64,000 nucleotides of DNA from an uncultured Eubacterium sp. (lineage in GTDB: Bacteria > Bacillota > Clostridia > Lachnospirales > Lachnospiraceae). The DNA lies in contig CAJUHV010000003.1 in NCBI GenBank assembly GCA_910586445.1, forward strand, positions 50,806-114,805, written 5' to 3'. Numbering within the stretch: position 1 is the first letter of the stretch; every line of letters begins with the position of its first letter. The position numbers were made by a program, and so were the translations under genes. The notes below the pieces were generated by a model. It saw only the letters and a program-made list of their open reading frames with translations, did not search any database and was not told where the DNA came from. This document shows, piece by piece, positions 44,824 to 54,288 of the stretch.

Positions 44824-46017
44824 CTAAGACATAGTTTCTTTAACCCCCTCCTCAGCAGCCTGTTTCTTTTCGTACTCCTTAATCAGTTCCGTAATTTTCT
44901 CCATATCTTCGCCTGTTTTCTCCGCAATCAGCTTTTCAGACAAACCGAAATCATACAGTTTCAGCAATATTTGATCAATCTCTTCTTGCTTACATCCAAC
45001 AAATATATTTGCCTGCTGATCATCTTCCTGCCCTGGCGGAAGAGTTTCTCCATCAGCATCATTATTCAAACTATATTCATAATCTTTTCTCCACTTTTTC
45101 TGAATCTCTTTATCCTGAATCCATTCTACGGCCGCAAGAAGCTCCTCCTGCTCTGAACGGTTATGATCATCGATCTGCAGTATAGATACAACCTCTCTTT
45201 TTGTCATTTTAAGATCATACAATAAAACGCGAATCAGCCGTTCCTTCCACTCTTCCGTTCCCTGCTCGGCCTCATGCTTCTTCTTAGCCAGTGCATATTG
45301 TTTAATTCCCTGATATGCCAGAACAACATGATACTCCGGCATCTGCGTTTTATCCCGTAGAAAGGCTATCCAGTCTGACACATCGATCGGCCAGCGGGTG
45401 CTGTCATTTTCATATTCTTCTTTCAGCTGACTAAAGCATTGATACGGCAGCAGCAGTCCATAGGCAAACAAATCCATCAATAGTTCATCCGTCTTGCACA
45501 GCGGATACATGCCAAGACATGCCTCTTCCAGAAAGTTCAAGCCGATCGGGCTGTGTTCCCGTAAAATATAATGCCCTAATTCATGTGCAATAGAAAAATT
45601 AACGGATTTATCTCCGAGATAGTCTGCAATCCGTATAGTTCCTGCGATCTGCCCCTGATACTGTCCTCCTGTCCTTCTTCTCATCTGAAGCTGTGCAACC
45701 GGAGAGTACGTACGGTCAGCATTTTTTTTCATTGCGGAAAAATCTTCTATTGTCACCGAAAAGCCACAGGCCTCCGCAAGCTTTCTTGCATCAATCGGCA
45801 AAACAATATCCTCCGGCTTTTCAAAAGTTTTGCACAAAAAATTGTAAGCAAGGTCATAAACCTCCTTGACAATTTCTAAATGATCACGGTAACGTGAAGA
45901 CAATTCGCGATTATTCTCTACCCATGTATCTGCCTCTGCTCCATCGGAAGATTTTACCGCGCCGCTGTCATATTCACGATTTTCATCAGCCTTCCGCTTA
46001 ATTTTATATTCAAACAT
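44824..46017 (-). CDS. ImmA/IrrE-family metallopeptidase
   Basis: 397 residues from the ATG at 46017, eight bases after AAGG. SVNFSIAHELGHYILREHSPIG holds the zinc motif His145-Glu-x-x-His149, and LLMDLFAYGLLLPYQCF near residue 185 contributes the third ligand, as in ImmA and IrrE. The C-terminal 200 residues are helical and include DLKMTKREVVSILQIDD and FGLSEKLIAEKTGEDMEKI, which look like small helix-turn-helix units. ImmA/IrrE enzymes cut a repressor in answer to a stress signal. In this operon it could activate or release the toxic components, an inference. Confidence 0.85.
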   Translation of the reverse strand: MFEYKIKRKADENREYDSGAVKSSDGAEADTWVENNRELSSRYRDHLEIVKEVYDLAYNFLCKTFEKPEDIVLPIDARKLAEACGFSVTIEDFSAMKKNADRTYSPVAQLQMRRRTGGQYQGQIAGTIRIADYLGDKSVNFSIAHELGHYILREHSPIGLNFLEEACLGMYPLCKTDELLMDLFAYGLLLPYQCFSQLKEEYENDSTRWPIDVSDWIAFLRDKTQMPEYHVVLAYQGIKQYALAKKKHEAEQGTEEWKERLIRVLLYDLKMTKREVVSILQIDDHNRSEQEELLAAVEWIQDKEIQKKWRKDYEYSLNNDADGETLPPGQEDDQQANIFVGCKQEEIDQILLKLYDFGLSEKLIAEKTGEDMEKITELIKEYEKKQAAEEGVKETMS

Positions 46018-46086
46018 AATTTTCACCTTATGAATTCTTTCCTCAATTTATATTTTATTCAGAACTCAGTAAACTTTTCCTTCGTA

Positions 46087-49000
46087 TCATTGAAAACTAT
46101 CTATCCATACCTGATTCTGCATCCGCTTGATATCTTCTTTATACGGTCCGTATTCAAAAAAAAGTGGTGTGATATTAATCATTGACGCACAAAATATACG
46201 CCGGATCTGCGCCATATACAAAGATTCCAGCTCCTGCGGAGTACTCATTTCACAAACCTGCTGGCTATACTTTAAAAAAGTATCCGTACCGGAATCTTTT
46301 TTCCATATCTCATCATGATACCATTTACATGCATACGCCAGAAACGTATTGCGGTAATCAAGCAGCGAAGCTTTGTAATAGTAATCAAATGCCAGGTATA
46401 CCTTCCGCAAGATCTCATCTATGTGATCAGAATTCCTGTAATGCGGCAGGCCAGCCAATTCCTCCGGCAAATCATCTAAGTCAAACCCATATGTTTCAAT
46501 CAAAAATGAATTGATGTAACGCTGTCTTTCTACTTGAATATCTACCTGATTGTACTGTGTCCAGCCAATTCGTTTTGGAATCATTGTCCGATCATCATAA
46601 TATGACCAATATGCAGACAAGATCATATCATGTAAAGCTCCTTGATTGCGCACCATCAAACCTCTGTCAATCTCGTACTCTGGATGATTGTGGCAATATT
46701 TACGCAATTTATGAACAACCTCCCAGTCAGCATCCTCGTATTTACTTGAAAAAGGTATTATTTCCAAAATACGCTTGCACTCTTTTATAATTTTTTTTGC
46801 CGGATAAAAAGCAAATAAAGGATATTCCTCCGGATTATAATAGCTCTGTTTAAGTTCATCCAACAGCTCATAAAATGTATGTATTTCGAGTCTCTCTGAT
46901 TCTGTTTCCAGTTCGTCCTTCCGTGGCAGCATGCTTTCTAAAGGCAGCTCACTATTCACTGCTAACAGCATTCTGCTTTTTCTGTTAGCCTCTGGCATAA
47001 TGCCACGATCGACACTGATAATGTCTGACGAAATATCCCTGCATCTAAGAGCATCCAATCCATCCCATACTGTCGTAGAAAAACGCAGTATACGATAACG
47101 GTCATAATACTCCTGCATTCTTTGCAGCAGCAGGGAAATCATCTGAAAATCAAAAAATACGTGCGGCTGTGCTCTACAGGTAAGCACATTCAAACGGCTG
47201 TTTCCACTTTCATCCGAACCTAAGCAGATCACAGGCAGCTTATGAACCATCCAGCGTGTCATTCCGTTCCCCCAGATCGATTCATCCACACTACGATTAT
47301 AGCTGCGCTGCTCTCCACTTGGATTTGTTAAATTTCGATCCGTCCTCCATTGCAGCATCATATCTTTGATAATTTGATCATTCCATCTATCTAAATGAGC
47401 CCACCTCTGTCTACATGTTTTTTCGTCTGCCGGCTCTGTCTTTAATATATTAAGTATATTCATCTGTTCTGCATCTCTTATAAACGGCTCATGTTCCATC
47501 ACCAGCCCCTGATCATTCAGCCAAAGGACTTTATCAGGTATTTTTACATCACTCAGCCGTATAAGCAGATGTTTCCATGGATCATATTCAGAAAATCGAT
47601 TCGAAAAAACTGCAAACCGGTATTCATTGCACATAATATCTGCAAAGCTATAACCGATTTCAGAAAGCTGTCCGCAGTTATTTTCTTCACATGCCGGAAT
47701 AAACAGTATGGAAGAATAAATTTCCATCGGTTCTTTTAGGGAAGATTTGTATGTATCCTTATATGCCTTATATGCCGCCCTTAACGCTTTTGCAATTCTC
47801 GTATTGACATACTCCCAGCCACACGGACTGCCTGCGGCAGCACAGCCTGAATTCTGCTTCATCCCTTCCTGATTCATATAGAAAAAGAACATGGCATATA
47901 AGACCACATATTCCTGCATCTTATTTATACATTTTTCCAACTCCGGTATTGTTTGTTTTTCCTGCTCATTACAAATCAGGCTATCAATATAAGCCATCTG
48001 CGCAGCAAAACTATTTAATAGATAACTAAATAAATCAATGCCCTTTTTTATCTTATCTTTCCGTTCTTTTATTTTGGTCTGTAAGCTTACCCGCATACGC
48101 TCAATACAGCTGTTTTTTATCTTCTCGTCATTATCTGTATTTTTCTGTTCTACTAACGCGGAAAAGTCTATTTGTTCCACACATTCCAGTAATTTGTGAC
48201 AGCCATGATTTTCAACTGTGGATAAAATACGGCTATTTTTAACTGTTTTAACGGCACTGTCTATATCACCCTCTACCAATGTATAATCAAATAAGTCCAA
48301 GCTGTTCAGCTTTTTTAGCAGATGATCGATCTGCATACAATCAGTTTTTCCGAACTCATGAAAGATTGACTTGTACTGTGTGCAGATTTCCTTCTTTAAC
48401 CATTCACGATTTTCCTCTATCCTCAAAACAGCTTTTTGATTAATTGCTTTTAAAACCAACCGAAATGTCTGCCTCAGCTTGGGAATGATATTATTGCGCA
48501 CATAGTTTTCCCCCTCCTGGCTCAATGCATCCCGGTTCATATACAAATAATCTTGAATACTGTCATTTTTAATGTCAATAAATTCAATTAATTCATTTTC
48601 TTTATATGTTATATCTGTTACAAAAAGGCCTTTTAAAAAAAGCTTTATCCGATCTCCATTCTCATCCGGACTTTCTTTTCTGTCATTCTTCCAGCCAATA
48701 TTTTTCTCTCTGCCGCCTTTCATTGTCGCCTGCATAATACGTTTCGGCCCGCAGCAGAAAAAACATTTTGCACTCTGGCTCCATACATAAAGCTTGCCCT
48801 CCTCGACATCCAGATCATAAGCACTCCCATCTTCCAGAATCGCACATAGGAGGTCAGATTCATTATTTCCAAATAGTTTTTCAAAAATCCAGCAGTGCTG
48901 ATTCTCATTTTCACAAGCAATTACTTCTTTTTCAGCCCCCGCACTGACCAGCTGCCACTGGATCTTCCATTTCCAATTTGACTGTTTCGGCTCCAGCTTC

Positions 49001-51039
49001 TTACTCCATTCACTTTTTAACGATGCATGCAGTTCTTCCTCGCGGACAATCATCGGAAACAGGCATTCGCCAATCCAGCCATTCAGACAATGTTCCATTT
49101 GCTTCATCAATTCAAAAGAACGGCGCAGCATACGGCTCTTATCGTAATCCTTATCATATGGGTCCATGCCTGCCCATCCAGACATATCCTTATTGTGCAG
49201 CTCTTTCTTATGTTCAGAAACAAATACGGTAAATTTTGTACCATACGGCACACTTCCATGCTCGCCATTATGCCAGTCTCTTGGAATGACATTGATATAT
49301 CCTTCGCTATTCGTCCCGGAATGAAAAATCATCTCATAACATTCTTCCTGATGTGTACGAGTAATACACCAGAACAAATTATCGACTTGAAAAAGCGACT
49401 GCAGCCCGATGCCGAATCTGCCTGTTGGATGCAGCCACAGCGGCATTCTGTTTATCATGTTCCGCCTATGCTCTTGGCTTGTACCAACTTTTGAAATGGC
49501 ACAGATATCTTCTGCCCCTATTCCAATTCCACAATCCTGCACACTGACTGCCACGCCAAATTCATACTTTTCCAGTTCTTCCTCGGTAAGCTCCAAATCT
49601 TCAATTGTCACAGGTTCCAGCTTTTCTGGGCTCTCACGCAGACGTTTACGCACTGCAAAATCAATTTTAACCGGATATCTTCGTAAGGGGAGCTCCTGAT
49701 TTGCCTCACACAGGCTTATATCAGCTGTTGTAATGCATTCTGTTGCATCTAGATCAATCCAGTACTGGTGCTTTACGGCATCAATCGCATTTTGAATCAT
49801 TTCCCTTAAATAAACGTGTGCACTCCCGTATAGGCTCGCTCCTTCCAGCAGACGGAACGCCTTTTCCTGTGACAGCTTAAACTGTGCCTTTACTAACTGC
49901 TCATTAATCGCTTTTCCGCCCAGACTGATTCGTTCAAATTCTACAACCGGCAGGCACCCGCAATAATTTTCCGGTGCAATCTTTGACCACTGATAGCTGC
50001 ACTCCTTGATAAACTCTTGCAGCCAGACAATTTCACTACGCAGCTGGCGCATCTCTGAAGGATTTTCACAATCCGCACGAATATATATTTTTTTCGATGT
50101 AATCTGCAGTGCACGGATCGCCTGATGCTTACGATAGTGCATCTGAGAGCTTTTATTAAAAAGCTTTCCAGAATACGCTTCTGCAAATGGATGAAAACGG
50201 TTATTGTCGATGTCTAGTGCATCGCCGATCAAAATTAAAACTGCATTAAATCTTGGATGATACATATCTTGTGCAAATCCATTATCACTCTCTGGAAGCT
50301 GCATCAGCAGTCCCATAAGATCCTCAATTACCATCTCGCCATGCAGGCGGGCACACTCCGCAACTAACAGAAAGATACGAGTAGGGATTCCTGTCATGGA
50401 AAGCCCTCCCTCCAATTTATCGGGATTTAAAACCCAGCTTTTCATCCGCTCTGCCGCGACTGCTGCATGATTTTTCCGCTGCTGTGAGCTGATCAGAAAT
50501 GTAAGTGCATAAAAAACATCCAGTTTCTGGCTATACAGCCTGCGGTAATTTATCGTAGAATCATCTGACTCATCTTGACTGTAATCCGTCCTCTGCAGTG
50601 ATTGGACTGCCTCTTTATAATCAAGATCTGTACTATTTTCCAACTGTGCAACCCATTCTAAAAATTCTTTACTGTTGACAATCCCCCGCCTGTCATCATC
50701 CGTCATAGACATCCCTACATCATGGAGATAGACCGCCATCAATATCGTAAAACAGTCTGTTGGAGATAAGCGGCGTATTTCATCTTCTCCAAGCAGGCAT
50801 TCTATATTATGTATAACAGCACGGCAATGCGTTTCGTTATGCTGGCTGTAAGACGGAAAAGAGGCAACCGTATACTCCAAAATCTGTGCAAACCATCTGC
50901 GATTTTGTTTCCAAGACCAATATAAAATCTCATGCCGTTCCGTCCTCCCTTCTGCCTCTGCATATGCCTTCAGCTGCTGCTCTATCGTCCACGGTAAGTC
51001 CAGAAATTTATGGTTCTGATTCTTGCCCATTTCCCACAT
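46087..51039 (-). CDS. Giant HD-domain plus Hsp90-type (GHKL) ATPase protein
   Basis: 1650 residues. Residues about 60-300 form an HD phosphohydrolase-like domain: HNETHCRAV (His67, His71), VYLHDVGMSM (His106-Asp107), KNHAAV (His191) and LIGDALDID (Asp273). Residues about 390-600 form an Hsp90-type ATPase: LREMIQNAIDAVKHQ (Asn417), VSVQDCGIGIG (Asp502, the Gly box) and PTGRFGIGLQSLF (540 region). The remaining thousand residues are mixed helix and strand without a domain I can name. No signal or membrane segment, so cytoplasmic. Start 51039 or 51030. The domain pair suggests a large ATP-driven sensor or chaperone whose HD part binds or cuts nucleotides. The largest gene here. Confidence 0.85.
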   Translation of the reverse strand: MWEMGKNQNHKFLDLPWTIEQQLKAYAEAEGRTERHEILYWSWKQNRRWFAQILEYTVASFPSYSQHNETHCRAVIHNIECLLGEDEIRRLSPTDCFTILMAVYLHDVGMSMTDDDRRGIVNSKEFLEWVAQLENSTDLDYKEAVQSLQRTDYSQDESDDSTINYRRLYSQKLDVFYALTFLISSQQRKNHAAVAAERMKSWVLNPDKLEGGLSMTGIPTRIFLLVAECARLHGEMVIEDLMGLLMQLPESDNGFAQDMYHPRFNAVLILIGDALDIDNNRFHPFAEAYSGKLFNKSSQMHYRKHQAIRALQITSKKIYIRADCENPSEMRQLRSEIVWLQEFIKECSYQWSKIAPENYCGCLPVVEFERISLGGKAINEQLVKAQFKLSQEKAFRLLEGASLYGSAHVYLREMIQNAIDAVKHQYWIDLDATECITTADISLCEANQELPLRRYPVKIDFAVRKRLRESPEKLEPVTIEDLELTEEELEKYEFGVAVSVQDCGIGIGAEDICAISKVGTSQEHRRNMINRMPLWLHPTGRFGIGLQSLFQVDNLFWCITRTHQEECYEMIFHSGTNSEGYINVIPRDWHNGEHGSVPYGTKFTVFVSEHKKELHNKDMSGWAGMDPYDKDYDKSRMLRRSFELMKQMEHCLNGWIGECLFPMIVREEELHASLKSEWSKKLEPKQSNWKWKIQWQLVSAGAEKEVIACENENQHCWIFEKLFGNNESDLLCAILEDGSAYDLDVEEGKLYVWSQSAKCFFCCGPKRIMQATMKGGREKNIGWKNDRKESPDENGDRIKLFLKGLFVTDITYKENELIEFIDIKNDSIQDYLYMNRDALSQEGENYVRNNIIPKLRQTFRLVLKAINQKAVLRIEENREWLKKEICTQYKSIFHEFGKTDCMQIDHLLKKLNSLDLFDYTLVEGDIDSAVKTVKNSRILSTVENHGCHKLLECVEQIDFSALVEQKNTDNDEKIKNSCIERMRVSLQTKIKERKDKIKKGIDLFSYLLNSFAAQMAYIDSLICNEQEKQTIPELEKCINKMQEYVVLYAMFFFYMNQEGMKQNSGCAAAGSPCGWEYVNTRIAKALRAAYKAYKDTYKSSLKEPMEIYSSILFIPACEENNCGQLSEIGYSFADIMCNEYRFAVFSNRFSEYDPWKHLLIRLSDVKIPDKVLWLNDQGLVMEHEPFIRDAEQMNILNILKTEPADEKTCRQRWAHLDRWNDQIIKDMMLQWRTDRNLTNPSGEQRSYNRSVDESIWGNGMTRWMVHKLPVICLGSDESGNSRLNVLTCRAQPHVFFDFQMISLLLQRMQEYYDRYRILRFSTTVWDGLDALRCRDISSDIISVDRGIMPEANRKSRMLLAVNSELPLESMLPRKDELETESERLEIHTFYELLDELKQSYYNPEEYPLFAFYPAKKIIKECKRILEIIPFSSKYEDADWEVVHKLRKYCHNHPEYEIDRGLMVRNQGALHDMILSAYWSYYDDRTMIPKRIGWTQYNQVDIQVERQRYINSFLIETYGFDLDDLPEELAGLPHYRNSDHIDEILRKVYLAFDYYYKASLLDYRNTFLAYACKWYHDEIWKKDSGTDTFLKYSQQVCEMSTPQELESLYMAQIRRIFCASMINITPLFFEYGPYKEDIKRMQNQVWIDSFQ

Positions 51040-51098
51040 CCCCCATATTGTTTCTGCTCCATTTCACCACGAAAACTCTGTATGCAGTGAATTTTATC

Positions 51099-53291
51099 CT
51101 AAATAAAATGTGATCTTTCATATGCTCTGCCGATATTTGAAAAACACTGCCAGGCCAGCTGCTGAAAATCACGTTTCCAGCTCGTGTATATGTCCTGACT
51201 CTCTGCATCCATTTCAATCGTTCCTTGTATTCTCATATTATCCAAAATATCTGCGGCTATGTTCTTATTTTTATCCAATTTAGTAATCAGCTCTATCTCG
51301 TCGGGAATTTCGTCCTGGTATATAAAACGCCCCAAGCGTATCTGATACTTACGAACTTTATCCTCTCTGCCGATTTCAAACCTCTGCTTTTCATCCTCTG
51401 TTAATTCGCATTCCTGTACGTTCTCCAGCTTTAAAAACGGAGGAAATAAGATTTCTTGTTCATTTAGATAAACATAATCTTCTTTAAGTACATTTTCATA
51501 ATCAATATAGAAGCCTGTACTGTCATAGGTCAGCTCCAACAGTACCAGTTCTTTTTTAAGATCAGCAATCCCTTTTAGATACTCAGCCTTAGATGTTGAC
51601 ATAAATGCAAATGTCCGGTTCAGTCCGCACATCATCTCATAATTTGCCCTGCGGTCTACACGGTAAACAGTATTTACCTGCCCCTCCTTACATGTATCCC
51701 CGCTGTTATTCTTCCGGCAGTAATTCATATATTTGCCCTGTGCAGTGAAGATATCTGTCATAACCTCAAGCGTTTTCTCCCATTCCCGGATATAACACCC
51801 ATCTGGTCTTTGTCCTTCTTGGCATATACGTGCCTTTTCCCCTTCCAGTCCTTCCATCATGATCAGATTAAGTGTCTGATACATATTGGGATTCTGATAA
51901 AAGGCACTTGCTTTCGTACTTCCGCCACACCCTTCGTAAAGGCACAGCGCGGCAATTTCATTGTCTTTAATTCCTGCAGTCCATTCCCTCTCCTTTTTGA
52001 AATAAAAAGGATAAAAGCAGGTAACGCTGTCGGCCTGTCCATCCGGCATCTTAGAAATGACCGGGCGTCTCGTTTTCAGCCAATCAGACATCTGCGCCAC
52101 ACTATTTGCATATGCAGTATACTCGCTTAGTTCCTCTGCACTATATTCCAGATTTTTTTGAAGGGATATTATAAACTGAATATAATTTAATGCTGCCTCC
52201 CATCGATACCGGTTTTGGCATCCTGATGGAAACGCAATCAAAATTTTATCCAGCAAAAATGTCCTCCAATGATCCAGATCGGCGGCTTCTGCCTCCTTCT
52301 CGTGCTCTTTCATTTTTTCTACTTTTCTGGTATAAAATACTTTGACCGGATCTATCGTATCCATATAATCTAAAAGAAACAGCATCTGTCCGCACTGGTC
52401 ATCTGCACTGACAAGTGCCTCCTGCATACCCGCACCAAGCATCCCTAAGCCGTACATCTGATATCGGTTAATTTCGCTTTTTGAAGCATTCCATATGTTA
52501 TGCCTTGCCACAATGCAGGCAATCAAAATGCAACAAGCCGCAAAACGCTCACTTGCTGCATTTACTGATATTTCACCTGACAAAACTGCAGTACCGGAGG
52601 CCGGGCTGCGGTATCCAGTCTCTGATTTTACTACAGCAGCCTTTTGTGTCCTGCACCTATGCTGTTTTATCAAAAGATCGTATAAAATCAGCGCTCCTGC
52701 AACGCCATGGTCAATCACAGCTCCTTCTTTGTTCTCATCCTTTGTCCGCCGCCTCATCTTGTCGTAGTTTATGGCCAGCCGGAGCGAAGCTTCGACCCAC
52801 TGCATTTCCTTTTCCTTTAACCCATAGCTTTTTAAGTCCGCCCCGCTTAGTTCAAATAGATCGTTCTCTATTTTCAAAAGCTTACAGCGCCCTTCATGTG
52901 TATCCATCATACTTTGTTTCAATGTATTATTCGGATCATTCTCATACTGATATCCAAAATCATGACACAAACAAATCACCGACCAAAAAAAGTAAAATGC
53001 ATCACCTGATGCATTATAAGAAAACATACGCGGAAGGAAATCAAAATTTAACCCCATTTCTTCTCTGGCTGCAATCCCGATCAGAAAAGCTGCAGCTGCA
53101 TGCGCCAGCCGCTCAGACGAAGCAGTATCGATCCTTCGATCCAAATCTGGAACTTCATCTGATACAAGCAGTTTTTTTATCCATTCTGCTGCTTTTTGCT
53201 TTTCGAATAACTCTTCTGGATCGAGGTTTTGATTTGTAATAAAGCTGCGTTTTTTTAATTCCCTGCTTAATATTTCTCTGATGCTTTCCAT
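51099..53291 (-). CDS. HD-domain protein with C-terminal ADP-ribosyltransferase-like domain
   Basis: 730 residues. The N-terminal half carries HD-type metal ligands: LAHAAAAFL (His64), ICLCHDFGYQYE (His110-Asp111), AVIDHGVAGA (His195), VARHNIW (His264) and LLDYMDTIDP (Asp308). The C-terminal 190 residues show the three ART landmarks in order: VYRVDRRANY (Arg544), FMSTSKAEY (Ser565-Thr-Ser567) and LNEQEILFPP (Glu611-x-Glu613), the R-S-E type with a complete ExE. No signal peptide, so it acts in the cell. It would pair a nucleotide-hydrolysing or binding module with a transferase that modifies a target with ADP-ribose. Gaps to the neighbours are 59 and 78 bases, same strand. Confidence 0.8.
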   Translation of the reverse strand: MESIREILSRELKKRSFITNQNLDPEELFEKQKAAEWIKKLLVSDEVPDLDRRIDTASSERLAHAAAAFLIGIAAREEMGLNFDFLPRMFSYNASGDAFYFFWSVICLCHDFGYQYENDPNNTLKQSMMDTHEGRCKLLKIENDLFELSGADLKSYGLKEKEMQWVEASLRLAINYDKMRRRTKDENKEGAVIDHGVAGALILYDLLIKQHRCRTQKAAVVKSETGYRSPASGTAVLSGEISVNAASERFAACCILIACIVARHNIWNASKSEINRYQMYGLGMLGAGMQEALVSADDQCGQMLFLLDYMDTIDPVKVFYTRKVEKMKEHEKEAEAADLDHWRTFLLDKILIAFPSGCQNRYRWEAALNYIQFIISLQKNLEYSAEELSEYTAYANSVAQMSDWLKTRRPVISKMPDGQADSVTCFYPFYFKKEREWTAGIKDNEIAALCLYEGCGGSTKASAFYQNPNMYQTLNLIMMEGLEGEKARICQEGQRPDGCYIREWEKTLEVMTDIFTAQGKYMNYCRKNNSGDTCKEGQVNTVYRVDRRANYEMMCGLNRTFAFMSTSKAEYLKGIADLKKELVLLELTYDSTGFYIDYENVLKEDYVYLNEQEILFPPFLKLENVQECELTEDEKQRFEIGREDKVRKYQIRLGRFIYQDEIPDEIELITKLDKNKNIAADILDNMRIQGTIEMDAESQDIYTSWKRDFQQLAWQCFSNIGRAYERSHFI

Positions 53292-53369
53292 TCTACAATT
53301 GTATACTCCTTTCCCTTACCCAAGAGTCCAATTTAGACAGAATTAACGGCAGAGCAGACAATCGGTACA

Positions 53370-54164
53370 TTAATTCAAGCAACGCACTTTTAAATGGTCA
53401 CGGAATGATTCTTTCCACAAACTGTATGCCCGCACATCCTCCTGCTTTGGCATTTCCTGCTTCAAAATGGTTTCCAGAACCCTTCTGCCTGCCTCAGCCC
53501 CCGCCTGATCCAGCGGTCTTGGCCTTACATCATTCATTCGCTCTGGCTGCTTCACCGTAATCTGATAGGCCATGCCAGGGGGCTGTCCATCGTAATCACT
53601 AATTGTAAGCTCCTCTTCCGTCAAGGAACGTCTTCTAATTTCTAATGGGAGCCACGGCGCAATCAGTATCTCTTTCTCTTCTGCTTTGCTATAATTAGGA
53701 AGGAGCTTACCCATATCTGCCCGTGGAACCCCCTGATCAATCGTAAAATCAAGCAGTACCAGTCCTTTTTTATCTCTATAATTTGACAAAAAACCCGTTT
53801 TGGAAGTAGATGTAGGTGAAATAGTATGTCCCAGCTGCTTGATCTTCTCAAAGCTTGACATTCGTTCCACCCGATACCCATACTGTAATGGCTCGTCTTT
53901 TCCGCCTGCCCATATTGCTTTTATTAAATTTTCACATACATCCAACAGACGCTCTGTATTTTCAAAAAAAACAGGATTTAAAAACTTCTTCTCCCCAGCC
54001 CTTGCCAGTTCGTTTTCAATCCCTTCAAAAAATAGCGCATTTATCACAAGATATGCTTTTTTATCCCGCCAAAAGGCAGCCTCCTTATCTTCTCCGTGCC
54101 ACCAGGAAACATCTCCTGTATAAAACCGCAAAGCGTTGACCATCTGCTCTGTTAAAAGCCCCAT
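53370..54164 (-). CDS. ADP-ribosyltransferase-like protein (R-S-E type)
   Basis: 264 residues from the ATG at 54164; the frame extends to 54209 but that codon lies upstream of the operon's -10 box, so it cannot be the start. GAGG lies five bases before the chosen ATG. ART landmarks: YGYRVERMSS (Arg98), ISPTSTSKTGF (Ser119-Thr-Ser121) and KAEEKEILIAPWLPLEI (Glu163-x-Glu165 then the hydrophobic-Pro stretch). The family moves ADP-ribose from NAD to a protein or nucleic acid. First gene of the operon and related in motif order to the C-terminal domain of the next protein; target unknown. Confidence 0.78.
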   Translation of the reverse strand: MGLLTEQMVNALRFYTGDVSWWHGEDKEAAFWRDKKAYLVINALFFEGIENELARAGEKKFLNPVFFENTERLLDVCENLIKAIWAGGKDEPLQYGYRVERMSSFEKIKQLGHTISPTSTSKTGFLSNYRDKKGLVLLDFTIDQGVPRADMGKLLPNYSKAEEKEILIAPWLPLEIRRRSLTEEELTISDYDGQPPGMAYQITVKQPERMNDVRPRPLDQAGAEAGRRVLETILKQEMPKQEDVRAYSLWKESFRDHLKVRCLN

Positions 54165-54196
54165 ATAATCCTCTGTCCATGTTTTTATATGTTTAC

Positions 54197-54225
54197 AGTA
54201 TAGCAGCAACCACGCCCTGACGCAA
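54197..54225 (-). promoter_or_regulatory. Promoter of the ART/HD/Hsp90 operon
   Basis: TTGCGT (54220-54225), a 17-base spacer and TATACT (54197-54202) on the minus strand. The expected start site near 54190 leaves a leader of about 25 bases to the ATG at 54164. Confidence 0.65.
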
Positions 54226-54288
54226 GAGCCAATACAGTATTAGTAAACATAAATTGAAAATTTTTTACACATGGCAAACTTAATTACA

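Noticed and set aside
52481..53239. 252-codon plus-strand open frame
   Set aside because: Lies wholly opposite the HD-ART gene, has no ribosome site and a low-complexity composition; a shadow of the real gene.
54165..54209. Longer start of the first ART gene
   Set aside because: It lies upstream of the -10 box of the operon promoter, so it would not be transcribed.
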